DNA of 64,000 bases from Pseudomonadales bacterium (GTDB taxonomy: Bacteria > Pseudomonadota > Gammaproteobacteria > Pseudomonadales > UBA7239), in the NCBI GenBank assembly GCA_041395665.1, contig JAWLAB010000002.1, forward strand, positions 365,140 to 429,139, given 5' to 3'. The notes under the pieces are model-generated. The model ran no database searches and was not told the origin of the DNA. It saw only the letters and a list, made by a program, of their open reading frames with translations. Positions within the stretch are counted from its first letter, which is position 1; each line of letters begins with the position of its first letter. A program made the translations under genes and the position numbers. Shown one piece after another: positions 9,138 through 18,099 of this stretch.

Positions 9138-9720
9138 CGTCTAGCCATTCCTGCACGATGTCGCGCGGCGTTTGCGCAATTAAAAAATCTGCCGCTTCGC
9201 TTAAATTATCGAAAACTTCTACGCCTTCAAATTCGTCGCTGTCGTCTTCCAGCATTTTCTTTTCCGTTTTTTCACCTTTGCCGGTGCGCACCAACACAGG
9301 AATACAACCGCGCGCCACGCCCGCTTGCAAATCGCGCAGGCTGTCACCAATGACGAAAGAACCCTCCAAATCACAACCCAAAGTATTGGCAATTTGATCA
9401 AACAAACCCGATTGCGGTTTGCGACAATCGCACAAATCTTCTGGTTTGTGCGGACACCACGCGATGGTGGCGATATCGCCGCCGGCATCGCGCACTAAAT
9501 CCAACAAATGTTCGTGCATGACATCTAAGGCATCTTCGGTAATTAAACCGCGACCAATGCCCGATTGATTGGTGGCTACCGCAATTACAAAACCGTGTTC
9601 ATACAAACGCGCGATGGCTTCGATGCTGCCATCAATCGGAATCCATTCGTCCGGTGTTTTGACAAAGGTATCAGAATCTTCGTTGATGACGCCATCGCGA
9701 TCGAGTATGACTAATTTCAT
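9127..9720 (-). CDS. gmhB: D-glycero-beta-D-manno-heptose-1,7-bisphosphate 7-phosphatase
   Basis: A 197-residue HAD-superfamily phosphatase that dephosphorylates heptose bisphosphate in LPS-core ADP-heptose synthesis. The catalytic motif DRDGVIN is at the N-terminus, ATNQSGIGRG follows as motif II, and the zinc-binding loop is seen as CPHKPEDLCDCRKP. GDSLRDLQAG is the acidic motif. Its start overlaps the glyS stop codon (ATGA). The acidic C-terminal extension (about 25 residues ending DDEY) is longer than in the E. coli protein. Confidence 0.93.
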   Translation of the reverse strand: MKLVILDRDGVINEDSDTFVKTPDEWIPIDGSIEAIARLYEHGFVIAVATNQSGIGRGLITEDALDVMHEHLLDLVRDAGGDIATIAWCPHKPEDLCDCRKPQSGLFDQIANTLGCDLEGSFVIGDSLRDLQAGVARGCIPVLVRTGKGEKTEKKMLEDDSDEFEGVEVFDNLSEAADFLIAQTPRDIVQEWLDDEY

Positions 9721-11819
9721 TTTTTATCCGGCACTAATTGTGAAATATCGGCCACTTGCAAAAACAGCGCTTGCAACTGCGCCAGTAGCGCCAAGCGATT
9801 ACTGCGCAGCGCAGCGTCTTCTGCCATCACCATCACGCCATCAAAAAACGCATCCACCGGCTCGCGCAAATCCGCCAGCGCTGCCAGTGTTTGTGTGTAA
9901 TTTTTACTGGCAAACAATGGTGCAACCAATGCTGTTTTTTCTGCTAACGCAGCCGCCAACACTTTTTCAGCATCTTCTTGTAACAAAGCTGCATTCACAC
10001 TCGACGCAATGGAAACACCATCAGCCGATTTGCTGAGAATATTCGATACCCGTTTATTCGCCGCCGCCAAACTCGCGGCTTGTGGCAACTGGGTAAAGCT
10101 GTGCACTGCCAGAGCGCGCTGATAAATATCCAAAGGTACGGATAACTGTTTAGCTGCAACGGCATTAAAAGTTTCGGTGGCGATTTGTTCATCCAAACAA
10201 ATACCGCGCAATCGTTCCAGCATGTAATCCAATACTTTTTCTTCGACATCCGCTGTTTTGAATGGCACAGCAAAGTTTTTACGCGCCTGCGTAATTAATG
10301 CACGCAAATCCAAATTTAATTCGCGTTTCAATAAAATATTGAGCGCACCAATACTGGCGCGACGCAGTGCGAACGGGTCTTTCGAACCGGTGGGGATTTG
10401 TCCGATACCAAAAATGCCTACCAAAGTATCCAAGCGATCTGCCAGCGCCACCGCGCAACCCGTCAGCGTTTGCGGCACAGCATCGCCGGCAAATTTTGGC
10501 AAGTATTGCTCACGCATCGCGGCAGCCACTTCATCCGGCTCACCATCGTGTTTAGCGTAATAACTGCCTGCGATACCCTGCATGGTGTCAAATTCTTGCA
10601 CCATGTTGGACACCAAATCGCATTTGCTGAGCTGACCGGCACGCGCAGCCCAGTCACGATTGCCGCCAATTTGTTCTGCAATAAACTCTGCCAACGCAGC
10701 CACGCGCTCGCTTTTATCAAACAACGAACCCAATTCTGCTTGGAACACGATTGTTTTTAATTTTTCACAGCGATCAGCCAACGCTGTTTTCAAATCGGTA
10801 TTGAAAAAGAAAGCGGCATCCGATAAGCGCGGACGAATCACGCGCTCATTGCCATCGATTACTTTAGCGGCATCTTTGCTTTCAATATTTGCCACAGTGA
10901 TGAAATGTGGCAGCAACTTGCCCTGCGCGTCCACCACATGAAAATATTTTTGATGCTCGCTCATGGATGAAATCAAGGCTTCTTGCGGCACTTCCAAGAA
11001 ACGCTCTTCAAATTTTCCCGCCAACGCAACCGGCCATTCCACCAACGCGGTGACTTCATCCAGCAATTCGCGCTCGATAACGGCTTTGCCGCCCAAGTTC
11101 TCTGCTACTTTTTCTACTTGCGCGACAATTTTTTTGCGGCGATTGGCAAAACAGGCTTCGACAAAATGATCGCGCAATAACTGCTGATAATCAGCAGGCG
11201 TAGCTATCGATAAATCGCCCGCCGCATGAAAGCGATGCCCGCGCGTGATGCGCCCTGCTTTTTGCGCCAAAATTTCGCAATCAATCACATCACTGCCGTA
11301 CAACATCACCAACCAATGCACAGGGCGCACAAACTCCACACGCCGCGAACCCCAGCGCATGCGTTTAGGAATTGGCAATTCTTGCAGCGCTTTTTCTACC
11401 ATCGCCGGCAGCAGCTCGACTGCACTGCGACCTTTTTCCAGCGCGCGAAAAACCAAGCGTTCACCTTTATCGGAAGGCGCGCGCTCTAGTTGCTCTACCG
11501 TAACACCATTGCTTTTGGCAAAACCCGCCGCCGCTGGTGTCGGTTTGCCATCCGCTGCAAAAGCCTGTGCCACAAACGGCCCTTGCTTTTCTACCGCGCG
11601 ATCCGCTTGCGTAGCCGACAACGCAACTACGCGCGCAGCCAAGCGGCGCGGTGCAGCAAACAATTGCGACGCCTGTTTGTCGTAACGAAGTCCAGCGGCA
11701 TCCAATTCGCGATACAGCGTTAACGCAAAACTTTTTAACAGTTCTTTTAAAGCTTTCGGCGGCAATTCTTCTGTGCCAATTTCCACCAAAAAATCTTGTG
11801 CGAGAGGAGCGTTAGACAT
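9717..11819 (-). CDS. glyS: Glycine--tRNA ligase beta subunit
   Basis: The 700-residue beta subunit of the bacterial alpha2-beta2 glycyl-tRNA synthetase, which supplies tRNA recognition. The start matches the family (LVEIGTEELPPKAL), and the central block MSEHQKYFHVVD and DTLVGIFGIGQIPTGSKDPFALRR are family hallmarks; the C-terminal DALR-like domain is helical. The length is close to the 689 residues of E. coli GlyS. The ATG at 11819 overlaps the glyQ stop as TGATG; a GTG one codon earlier is also in frame. Confidence 0.96.
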   Translation of the reverse strand: MSNAPLAQDFLVEIGTEELPPKALKELLKSFALTLYRELDAAGLRYDKQASQLFAAPRRLAARVVALSATQADRAVEKQGPFVAQAFAADGKPTPAAAGFAKSNGVTVEQLERAPSDKGERLVFRALEKGRSAVELLPAMVEKALQELPIPKRMRWGSRRVEFVRPVHWLVMLYGSDVIDCEILAQKAGRITRGHRFHAAGDLSIATPADYQQLLRDHFVEACFANRRKKIVAQVEKVAENLGGKAVIERELLDEVTALVEWPVALAGKFEERFLEVPQEALISSMSEHQKYFHVVDAQGKLLPHFITVANIESKDAAKVIDGNERVIRPRLSDAAFFFNTDLKTALADRCEKLKTIVFQAELGSLFDKSERVAALAEFIAEQIGGNRDWAARAGQLSKCDLVSNMVQEFDTMQGIAGSYYAKHDGEPDEVAAAMREQYLPKFAGDAVPQTLTGCAVALADRLDTLVGIFGIGQIPTGSKDPFALRRASIGALNILLKRELNLDLRALITQARKNFAVPFKTADVEEKVLDYMLERLRGICLDEQIATETFNAVAAKQLSVPLDIYQRALAVHSFTQLPQAASLAAANKRVSNILSKSADGVSIASSVNAALLQEDAEKVLAAALAEKTALVAPLFASKNYTQTLAALADLREPVDAFFDGVMVMAEDAALRSNRLALLAQLQALFLQVADISQLVPDKK

Positions 11820-12778
11820 CACAGATCTCCCTTTTGTTGTGCAGCGCGCGCTATCACTTCATCGCGCAATGCAGCGGGTGCGAGTGGAAACTGCAACGCC
11901 AATCGCGCATCGAAATACGCTTGTGCGACAGCGCGCGCCAAAGTGCGTACGCGCAAAATATAGCGCTGCCTTTCTGTCACAGAAATCGCGTGGCGCGCAT
12001 CCAGCAAATTAAATGCGTGCGAGGCTTTCATCACCATTTCATACGCAGGTAATGGCAAGCATTTTTCCATCAAGCGATTAGATTCGCGCTCGTAGGTATC
12101 GAAACATTGAAACAAGAAATCGACATTGGCTTCTTCAAAATTGAAATGTGACATCTCCACTTCGTTTTGATGAAACACATCGCCGTAAGTGACTGGCTTG
12201 CCATTGGGCCCCAGCGTCCACACCAAATCAAAAATCGAATCCACGCCCTGCAAATACATCGCAATGCGTTCCAAACCGTAAGTGATTTCGCCAGTGACAG
12301 GAAAACATTCCAAACCGCCGACTTGTTGAAAGTAAGTGAACTGCGTAACTTCCATGCCGTTCAGCCATACTTCCCAACCCAAGCCCCAAGCGCCGAGTGT
12401 AGGCGATTCCCAGTTGTCTTCCACGAAACGCACATCGTGCACGGTGGTGTCGATACCGAGCGCCGTCAGCGAATCGAGATACAACTGCTGGATGTTGTCG
12501 GGCGATGGCTTCAACACCACCTGAAACTGATAGTAGTGCTGCAAGCGGTTGGGGTTTTCACCATAGCGACCATCCGCAGGACGGCGGCAGGGCTGCACAT
12601 AGGCGGCGTTCCAAGTTTCAGGGCCGATGGCGCGCAAAAAAGTGGCGGGGTGAAAAGTGCCCGCACCCACCTCCATATCCAGCGGCTGCAAAATCACGCA
12701 ACCTTGGCGCGCCCAGTATTGTTGCAGGGCGAGTATCAGCCCTTGGAAGGTGGAAACATCAACAGAGGAAGAGCTCAC
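11819..12778 (-). CDS. glyQ: Glycine--tRNA ligase alpha subunit
   Basis: The 319-residue catalytic class II subunit of glycyl-tRNA synthetase. Conserved blocks include ILALQQYWARQGC at the N-terminus, AYVQPCRRPADGRYGENPNR (active-site motif 2), GWEVWLNGMEVTQFTYFQQ and ITYGLERIAMYLQ (motif 3). It heads the glyQ-glyS-gmhB-plsC operon. The cold-shock gene lies upstream on the same strand, separated by an intrinsic terminator, so glyQ probably has its own promoter in the 50 bases before it. Confidence 0.97.
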   Translation of the reverse strand: MSSSSVDVSTFQGLILALQQYWARQGCVILQPLDMEVGAGTFHPATFLRAIGPETWNAAYVQPCRRPADGRYGENPNRLQHYYQFQVVLKPSPDNIQQLYLDSLTALGIDTTVHDVRFVEDNWESPTLGAWGLGWEVWLNGMEVTQFTYFQQVGGLECFPVTGEITYGLERIAMYLQGVDSIFDLVWTLGPNGKPVTYGDVFHQNEVEMSHFNFEEANVDFLFQCFDTYERESNRLMEKCLPLPAYEMVMKASHAFNLLDARHAISVTERQRYILRVRTLARAVAQAYFDARLALQFPLAPAALRDEVIARAAQQKGDL

Positions 12779-12827
12779 GACAGTGACATCCGCTACATTT
12801 TTAAGGAAGCGCGCATTATACAGGCAT

Positions 12828-12852
12828 AAAAAAAGCCGCCTGTGGAGGCGGC
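12828..12852 (-). terminator. Intrinsic terminator after the cold-shock gene
   Basis: Read on the minus strand, GCCGCC, a six-base loop and GGCGGC are followed by seven or more T residues. It lies 22 bases past the cspA-like stop codon and separates that gene from glyQ. Confidence 0.85.
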
Positions 12853-12873
12853 TTCTTCTGGCTGAGCAGCGTA

Positions 12874-13083
12874 TTAGATAGCTTGTACGTTGCTAGCTTG
12901 TGGGCCTTTTTGGCCTTGAGTCACTTCGAAGCTGACGCGTTGGCCTTCAGCCAAAGTTTTGAAGCCTGAGCCTTGGATAGCGCTGAAGTGTACGAACACA
13001 TCTTTGCCATTGTCTTGCTCGATGAAGCCGAAGCCTTTGCTTTCGTTGAACCACTTAACTTTGCCAGTAGCTTGGTTAGACAT
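12874..13083 (-). CDS. CspA-family cold-shock protein
   Basis: A 69-residue cold-shock domain protein, a five-stranded OB fold that binds single-stranded nucleic acid. The RNP1 motif KGFGFIEQ and RNP2 motif DVFVHFSAI are both intact, as are GKVKWFNESKG and the terminal GPQASNV. The ATG at 13083 is chosen because the coding match starts there, with an upstream GGGAGT. Constitutive or cold-induced expression cannot be decided from the protein alone. It is transcribed alone and ends in a good terminator. Confidence 0.95.
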   Translation of the reverse strand: MSNQATGKVKWFNESKGFGFIEQDNGKDVFVHFSAIQGSGFKTLAEGQRVSFEVTQGQKGPQASNVQAI

Positions 13084-13200
13084 TTTATTACTCCCGGGTC
13101 TTGCCCAGATAAATGAAGATAATCCGCAAAGCGGACGGTTTATCTGAAAATCCAGCACTTACTCGGGAAGAAACCAAGCGGTACTACTGCTGACAAGCGA
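13084..13200 (-). promoter_or_regulatory. Possible structured 5' leader of the cold-shock gene
   Basis: The stretch upstream of the cold-shock gene holds no plausible gene. It contains a small hairpin, TCCGC-AAA-GCGGA, at 13123-13135. Cold-shock mRNAs often carry long temperature-sensitive leaders; that this is one is inference from position. Confidence 0.3.
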
Positions 13201-13304
13201 TGTTGCTAACGAGCCTTCGGTATTTCTGTGTAACTGTAGTTTTTCAGTCGTTCCAGTGTATGCAGTTGACATCGGATGTAAAGCGTTTTTTCCAGCGCCG
13301 TTGC

Positions 13305-13964
13305 TCAGTTCTTCGCTTCGTTCCCTTCCAGCTCAGAGCCTACGCGGTAGATATCGTCCAACTGCTCTTTGCCGGTGATGCATACATTCAAATCTTTTAG
13401 CCAACCGTTGCGCAGCGAGTAGATCCAGCCGTGTACCGCCAACTCCTGACCGCGATCCCAAGCATCTTGCACGATGGTGGTATGGCAGACATTGTTGACC
13501 TGCTCCACCACATTCAACTCACAAAACAAATTAACGCGCTGCTCTTCATCTTCAATGGCATCTAATTTTTCATGGTGTTGGCGATAAATATCTTTGATGT
13601 TGCGCAGCCAGTTATCAATCAAACCAAATTTTTGATTGCTCATCGCTGCACGCACACCGCCGCAACCGTAATGCCCTACCACCATCACATGTTTTACTTT
13701 CAACACTTCTACGGCGTATTGCAACACTGACAAGCAATTGAGATCGGTATGCACCACCACATTTGCCACATTGCGATGCACAAATACTTCACCCGGCATC
13801 AAACCGACAATTTCATTCGCTGGCACACGCGAATCGGAACAACCTATCCACAAATATTCTGGCGACTGCTGCTCAGACAACTTACCAAAAAAATCGGGAT
13901 GGATTTTCTTGATGGACTCCGCCCACTGACGATTATTCTCAAAAAGATTGGGTAACAACTTCAT
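13305..13964 (-). CDS. can: Beta-class carbonic anhydrase
   Basis: A 219-residue zinc enzyme that interconverts CO2 and bicarbonate in the cytoplasm. Zinc and catalytic residues are visible in CSDSRVPANE (Cys and the Asp-Arg dyad) and GHYGCGG (His and Cys). It overlaps the purK stop by four bases (ATGA). The link to purE-purK makes sense, because PurK consumes bicarbonate to carboxylate AIR, and the carA-carB pair elsewhere in the window also uses bicarbonate. Confidence 0.95.
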   Translation of the reverse strand: MKLLPNLFENNRQWAESIKKIHPDFFGKLSEQQSPEYLWIGCSDSRVPANEIVGLMPGEVFVHRNVANVVVHTDLNCLSVLQYAVEVLKVKHVMVVGHYGCGGVRAAMSNQKFGLIDNWLRNIKDIYRQHHEKLDAIEDEEQRVNLFCELNVVEQVNNVCHTTIVQDAWDRGQELAVHGWIYSLRNGWLKDLNVCITGKEQLDDIYRVGSELEGNEAKN

Positions 13965-15052
13965 AATGGTTCTCCCGTTAACAACTGCAAGACCGCAGTA
14001 ATTCTTTCTTCACGCTGTTCGATACTATTCGCGCGAATGGTGATATGACCAACTTTTCGCAGCGGCTTTTCTGATTTTCCGTAAAAATGCACATGTACTT
14101 GCGGCAAGCGCAACACGGCATCCAGCACAGGCAGCGTGCCAATAATATTCACCATCGCTGGAAAACCCACGCAGCTTGTTTCACCCAAGGGTAGGCCAGC
14201 CACAGCGCGCACATGGTTTTCAAATTGCGATGTTTCTGCGCCTTCTATCGTCCAATGCCCTGAATTATGTACACGAGGCGCAAATTCATTCACGACCAAT
14301 GCACCATCGACATCAAACAATTCCAAACACAACACACCGACATAATCCAAATCATCCAGCAAGCGTTTAGCAATCGCTTCTGCTTTTTTTTGTAATGGAT
14401 CAGCTAGCAGTGCGCGTGAAGTAAAAAGAATACCGTCACGATGCACATTTTCTGATAATGGATAAAAAACGCAGTCGCCATTTTTGGCACGTGCCGCGAT
14501 GATGGACACCTCGCGTTGAAAGCGCACAAAGCCTTCCAGAATTAACGGCTTGCCGCCGAGTGTTTGCCACGCAGCAGCAATATCGGCTTCGCCGCGTAAT
14601 ACAAATTGCCCTTTGCCGTCATAACCAAAGCGACGCGTTTTCAAAATAGCAGGCAAGCCCAACTGCGCAACTGCAGTGCGTAAATCCGCTTCACTGTCTA
14701 CAGCAACATACGGTGCAGTTGGAATGTCTAACGAAGCAAAATGTTGTTTTTCGTGCAGACGATCTTGACTGACTTCCAAGGCGCGCAACGGCGGATACAC
14801 CGGCACTTGTGCAGCGAGTGTTTTCAACACCGCGCTGGGCACATTTTCAAATTCGTAAGTACAAACATCCACCGCGCTGACGAGTTGCGCCAGTGCAGCG
14901 GCATCTTCATAGGGCGCGCAGAGATGGTTGCCGATCAAACCTGCACAGGCTGTTGCTTCCGGCTCCCAAAAAACAGGCTCCAACGCCAAGGGCAATCCAG
15001 CAACGCCCAGCATGCGACCCAATTGACCGCCACCCAACACGCCTACTTTCAT
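13961..15052 (-). CDS. purK: N5-carboxyaminoimidazole ribonucleotide synthase
   Basis: A 363-residue ATP-grasp enzyme that carboxylates AIR with bicarbonate and ATP in de novo purine synthesis. The start GVLGGGQLGRML is the family N-terminus, RRFGYDGKGQ lies in the ATP-grasp core, and NEFAPRVHNSGHWTIEG is the metal and substrate block. It overlaps purE by four bases and is followed by can, also with a four-base overlap, so the three genes form a translationally coupled operon. Confidence 0.97.
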   Translation of the reverse strand: MKVGVLGGGQLGRMLGVAGLPLALEPVFWEPEATACAGLIGNHLCAPYEDAAALAQLVSAVDVCTYEFENVPSAVLKTLAAQVPVYPPLRALEVSQDRLHEKQHFASLDIPTAPYVAVDSEADLRTAVAQLGLPAILKTRRFGYDGKGQFVLRGEADIAAAWQTLGGKPLILEGFVRFQREVSIIAARAKNGDCVFYPLSENVHRDGILFTSRALLADPLQKKAEAIAKRLLDDLDYVGVLCLELFDVDGALVVNEFAPRVHNSGHWTIEGAETSQFENHVRAVAGLPLGETSCVGFPAMVNIIGTLPVLDAVLRLPQVHVHFYGKSEKPLRKVGHITIRANSIEQREERITAVLQLLTGEPL

Positions 15053-15552
15053 GCGGGGTGCCGCGGATCAGGATGGGCGAGGACTTTGTCCGTCTGCTTC
15101 TGGCGATATTGTTCGTAAGCGGTGCGATATTCAGGGTATTGGTTGCCGAGCATGGCACAGGCAAGCAGTGCGGCATTGATGGCACCCGCTTTGCCAATCG
15201 CCATCGTACCCACAGGTACGCCCGCAGGCATTTGCACAATAGAAAGCAGCGAATCCACGCCATTCAGTGTTTTGGATTGCACTGGCACACCGAGTACGGG
15301 CAGCTGTGTTTTAGAGGCTGCCATACCAGGCAAATGTGCTGCACCGCCTGCTCCAGCGATGATGATGGCCAAGCCGCGCTCGGCAGCCGCAGCGGCATAG
15401 CTGAATAATTTATCGGGCGTGCGATGTGCCGATACCACTTCCACTTCGTGGGGAATGCCGAGTTCCTTGAGCGTTTCTGCGGTGTGCTGCAGCGTATCCC
15501 AGTCACTGCTGGAACCCATGATGACACCGACAAGAGGAGTATTTGCGTTCAT
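15049..15552 (-). CDS. purE: N5-carboxyaminoimidazole ribonucleotide mutase
   Basis: A 167-residue enzyme that moves the carboxyl group of N5-CAIR to C4. The family block GVIMGSSSDWDT at the N-terminus, SAHRTPDKLF with the catalytic His, and GAGGAAHLPGM are all present. First gene of purE-purK-can. The promoter probably lies in the roughly 100-base spacer shared with the divergent DUF5665-like gene. Confidence 0.97.
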   Translation of the reverse strand: MNANTPLVGVIMGSSSDWDTLQHTAETLKELGIPHEVEVVSAHRTPDKLFSYAAAAAERGLAIIIAGAGGAAHLPGMAASKTQLPVLGVPVQSKTLNGVDSLLSIVQMPAGVPVGTMAIGKAGAINAALLACAMLGNQYPEYRTAYEQYRQKQTDKVLAHPDPRHPA

Positions 15553-15652
15553 CGCCTAAAACCGTGGCAGAAAGGCGGCACAGTTTACCGCAAGGGGTAA
15601 ACTCCCGTAACCTTCAGGCAACAGCGCGATCACACCAGCCGAGAGGGAAATC

Positions 15653-15931
15653 ATGAGCGAAGCACAGCACGACACACAGCGCAGCATCCGCGCCATCGAA
15701 CAACATATCGAAAAAATTGCCACTCACCCGTTGATTGTCAAACCGCCCTCTACCTGGCGCGAGTTGCTGCTGCAATTTTTGAAAGGAGCGGCGTTTGGTT
15801 TAGGTAGCGTGGCTGGTGCGGGGATTATTTTGTCGCTGATTGTTTTTTTATTGTCACAAATTCAATTTGTGCCCATCTTGGGCGAGTTCATCAAAGATAT
15901 TTTGGCGCAGATACAACCGCCGACGCATTGA
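15653..15931 (+). CDS. Small DUF5665-like membrane protein
   Basis: A 92-residue protein with a hydrophilic N-terminal helix, a conserved-looking WRELLLQFLKGAAFGLG amphipathic segment, then one hydrophobic span (about residues 48-72) and a short C-terminal helix. This arrangement matches the small DUF5665 family of proteobacterial inner-membrane proteins of unknown function. The ATG follows GAGGGAAATC. It ends one base before the convergent nucleotidyltransferase-GT2 gene. Confidence 0.7.
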   Translation: MSEAQHDTQRSIRAIEQHIEKIATHPLIVKPPSTWRELLLQFLKGAAFGLGSVAGAGIILSLIVFLLSQIQFVPILGEFIKDILAQIQPPTH

Positions 15932-17386
15932 TCAAAATGCATGTTTTTTCTGGAAACGCTTGCGAAAAATCAATTGCACAAATGACCAAAAAGAACGTGG
16001 ATTGCGATACGCGCGGATCTGCGAAGCACTACGATTGAAATAATTCACAGGAATTTCAATCACACGCAGGCGTTTATCCAAGCAAGCAATCATCATCTCG
16101 GCAGAAAACTCTGGCCCACGCGCCGATAACTCAGGCGCAATGGCATCCCAAGTGCTGCGCCAAAAAACGCGCAGCGTGCAGCCTGCATCGGTAAACCGAG
16201 CCTCACGATCCCACCACAACATTTCCACCAGCTTACCTAGTGCGGTATGCGCCATGCGCAATAAGCCGCGCATCGTGGAATCCTGCTCAATCAACTGTCG
16301 CGTGGTGCGCGTGCCGATCACCATGTCAGCATCACACAAGTAAGCAAACAGTTTGCTGATGTCGCGTGCAGAAAAAGAATAATCCGCTTCCGTCAACGCA
16401 ATTATATCGGCCTGCACATTTTTTATGGCGTAATGCAATTTCTCACCATAACGCACACAGCCAGTAGGGCAGAGAATGGCAGATACGCCCATCGTTTGCA
16501 CGACAGATAACAACAAATTTTGCTCAGGCAGCACCACGAAAATTTCATCAAATACTGATAGCTCACGGTATCGCTCTATCGTAAAAGCAATATTTTCTTC
16601 GTCACCTTCCGCATAAATCAGCAGCGCTTTTCGACTGCTTGCAAAATGCACATTGCGATCGTGATAACGCGCTAAAGCCAAGGAGTCGCGATCATTGATG
16701 TTCACATAAGTGCCTGTTAGAGAAAAAGCTTGTCCGCGCTCACCCGCTTGCAATAGATCATTCAGTAGAGTGACAAAATCTACTGTAGAAGATTTTTGGT
16801 ACGCTTGTTCAATACAAGGGAAAATCTTTGGCGAACAGATAAAAGTTCCCGTTCCCATTGCATCATTACTCACTACCACGGGTTTTTCTTGCAATTGTTG
16901 CAAGACGCCATTGCATGCAATCAACGCATAATTTTTGCGAATCAACTCCGCATCATCCACTTTCATACTTGCGCAAGTGAATAAAGCCTCGCGCCAAGGC
17001 ACAGCCAATAACTCCGCATGATTCGCACTGAGGTAGCATTCATCGCACAACATGATACAAAAATGTGTAGCAATATATTGCCGTGATAACAAAACCGACC
17101 ACGCCCAACCTTTGTCGAGATCCGTGTTCTCTACATAATGCAGATGCACATGAAAACGAGAACCATCACCCAAATGCTGACAAATTTGCTCACCGAGATG
17201 ACCAATCACAATCACAATATTTTTGATTGCTAAGTCATCTCGCATGATGGCAATGATGCGCTCAATATTCGGCATACCATTGATGGCTAACAATGCTTTA
17301 TGTTGATTTTCTGTATACGGCGCGGCGCGCGAACCTTTGCCCGCAGCGGGAATCAGTCCCCATAGAGGTTCAGGCGCATCACTCAT
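15932..17386 (-). CDS. Nucleotidyltransferase-GT2 fusion protein
   Basis: A 484-residue two-domain protein. Residues 8 to about 230 form a sugar-phosphate nucleotidyltransferase-like Rossmann domain (IPAAGKGSRAAP signature, ENQHKALL lysine, LCDE acidic motif). Residues about 245 to 470 look like a GT2-type glycosyltransferase domain (LIYAEGDEENIAF; acidic motif TEADYSF; DAGCTLRVF; IPVNYFNRSASQIRAYR). One chain might activate a sugar or polyol phosphate and also transfer a glycosyl or phospho-group. The C-terminal domain resembles the neighbouring GT2, so one may derive from the other. It overlaps that GT2 gene by 8 bases. The product is unknown. Confidence 0.75.
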   Translation of the reverse strand: MSDAPEPLWGLIPAAGKGSRAAPYTENQHKALLAINGMPNIERIIAIMRDDLAIKNIVIVIGHLGEQICQHLGDGSRFHVHLHYVENTDLDKGWAWSVLLSRQYIATHFCIMLCDECYLSANHAELLAVPWREALFTCASMKVDDAELIRKNYALIACNGVLQQLQEKPVVVSNDAMGTGTFICSPKIFPCIEQAYQKSSTVDFVTLLNDLLQAGERGQAFSLTGTYVNINDRDSLALARYHDRNVHFASSRKALLIYAEGDEENIAFTIERYRELSVFDEIFVVLPEQNLLLSVVQTMGVSAILCPTGCVRYGEKLHYAIKNVQADIIALTEADYSFSARDISKLFAYLCDADMVIGTRTTRQLIEQDSTMRGLLRMAHTALGKLVEMLWWDREARFTDAGCTLRVFWRSTWDAIAPELSARGPEFSAEMMIACLDKRLRVIEIPVNYFNRSASQIRAYRNPRSFWSFVQLIFRKRFQKKHAF

Positions 17387-18080
17387 TGGGCCGCTTCCTT
17401 AACCGATAAAACAACAACCAAAAAATAAACTTGAGCGTTTCCGCACCGTGCGACATTTTTGACGCACCGCACTGACGCGGTGAAAAATTGACAGGAACTT
17501 CTGCAATCACAATATCGCGCTGCGCCAAGCCAACAGCCAACTCCAACACTTGTTCAAAGCCGTCGCGCTGCAAATAAATCCCTTGCATACTCTCGCGCCG
17601 TAAAGCTTTACAGCCTGTATACAAATCTGTCACCTGTTGCCGAAACAACACATTAAATAAACCAGAAATAATTTTATTGCCCAACCATTTAAACCAAGGC
17701 ATACCCGCACTTACCGCTGAAGATTTACCCAGTAAGCGGCTGGCATACACAGCCTGAGATTTTTCCAAAGCCATCAACAAATCAGGAATGCACTCCGGTG
17801 GATATTCACCATCTGCATCCAATACTAGCCAACGATCAGTAATCGCGGCAGCCATACCACTGCGCAAAGACGCACCGTAACCGCGATTACTTCCATGTCG
17901 AACCAGAGAAATGTTTTGGACCGCCGCCAAAAAATCGGCGCTGCCATCGGTCGAGGCGTTATCAACAAAAATTAAATGCAGGGCATCAAAAACAGGTAAC
18001 GCAGAGAGGCGCTGCAATAACGGCTGCAAGTTTTCTCTCTCGTTATAGACAGGAATAATCACATCCGCTGTTTTTGTCAT
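17379..18080 (-). CDS. GT2-family glycosyltransferase (polyprenyl-phosphate type)
   Basis: A 233-residue GT-A fold enzyme. IPVYNERENLQPLLQ at the N-terminus binds the nucleotide sugar, VDNASTDGS follows, and LDADGEYPPE is the metal-binding acidic motif. It resembles the catalytic domain of dolichol/undecaprenyl-phosphate sugar transferases but lacks the C-terminal transmembrane pair, so the membrane acceptor is uncertain. It is translationally close to the fusion gene downstream (8-base overlap) and lies 19 bases after the RpiR-like gene. Confidence 0.85.
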   Translation of the reverse strand: MTKTADVIIPVYNERENLQPLLQRLSALPVFDALHLIFVDNASTDGSADFLAAVQNISLVRHGSNRGYGASLRSGMAAAITDRWLVLDADGEYPPECIPDLLMALEKSQAVYASRLLGKSSAVSAGMPWFKWLGNKIISGLFNVLFRQQVTDLYTGCKALRRESMQGIYLQRDGFEQVLELAVGLAQRDIVIAEVPVNFSPRQCGASKMSHGAETLKFIFWLLFYRLRKRPNE

Positions 18081-18099
18081 GCTGTTTTATCGCACTCCG

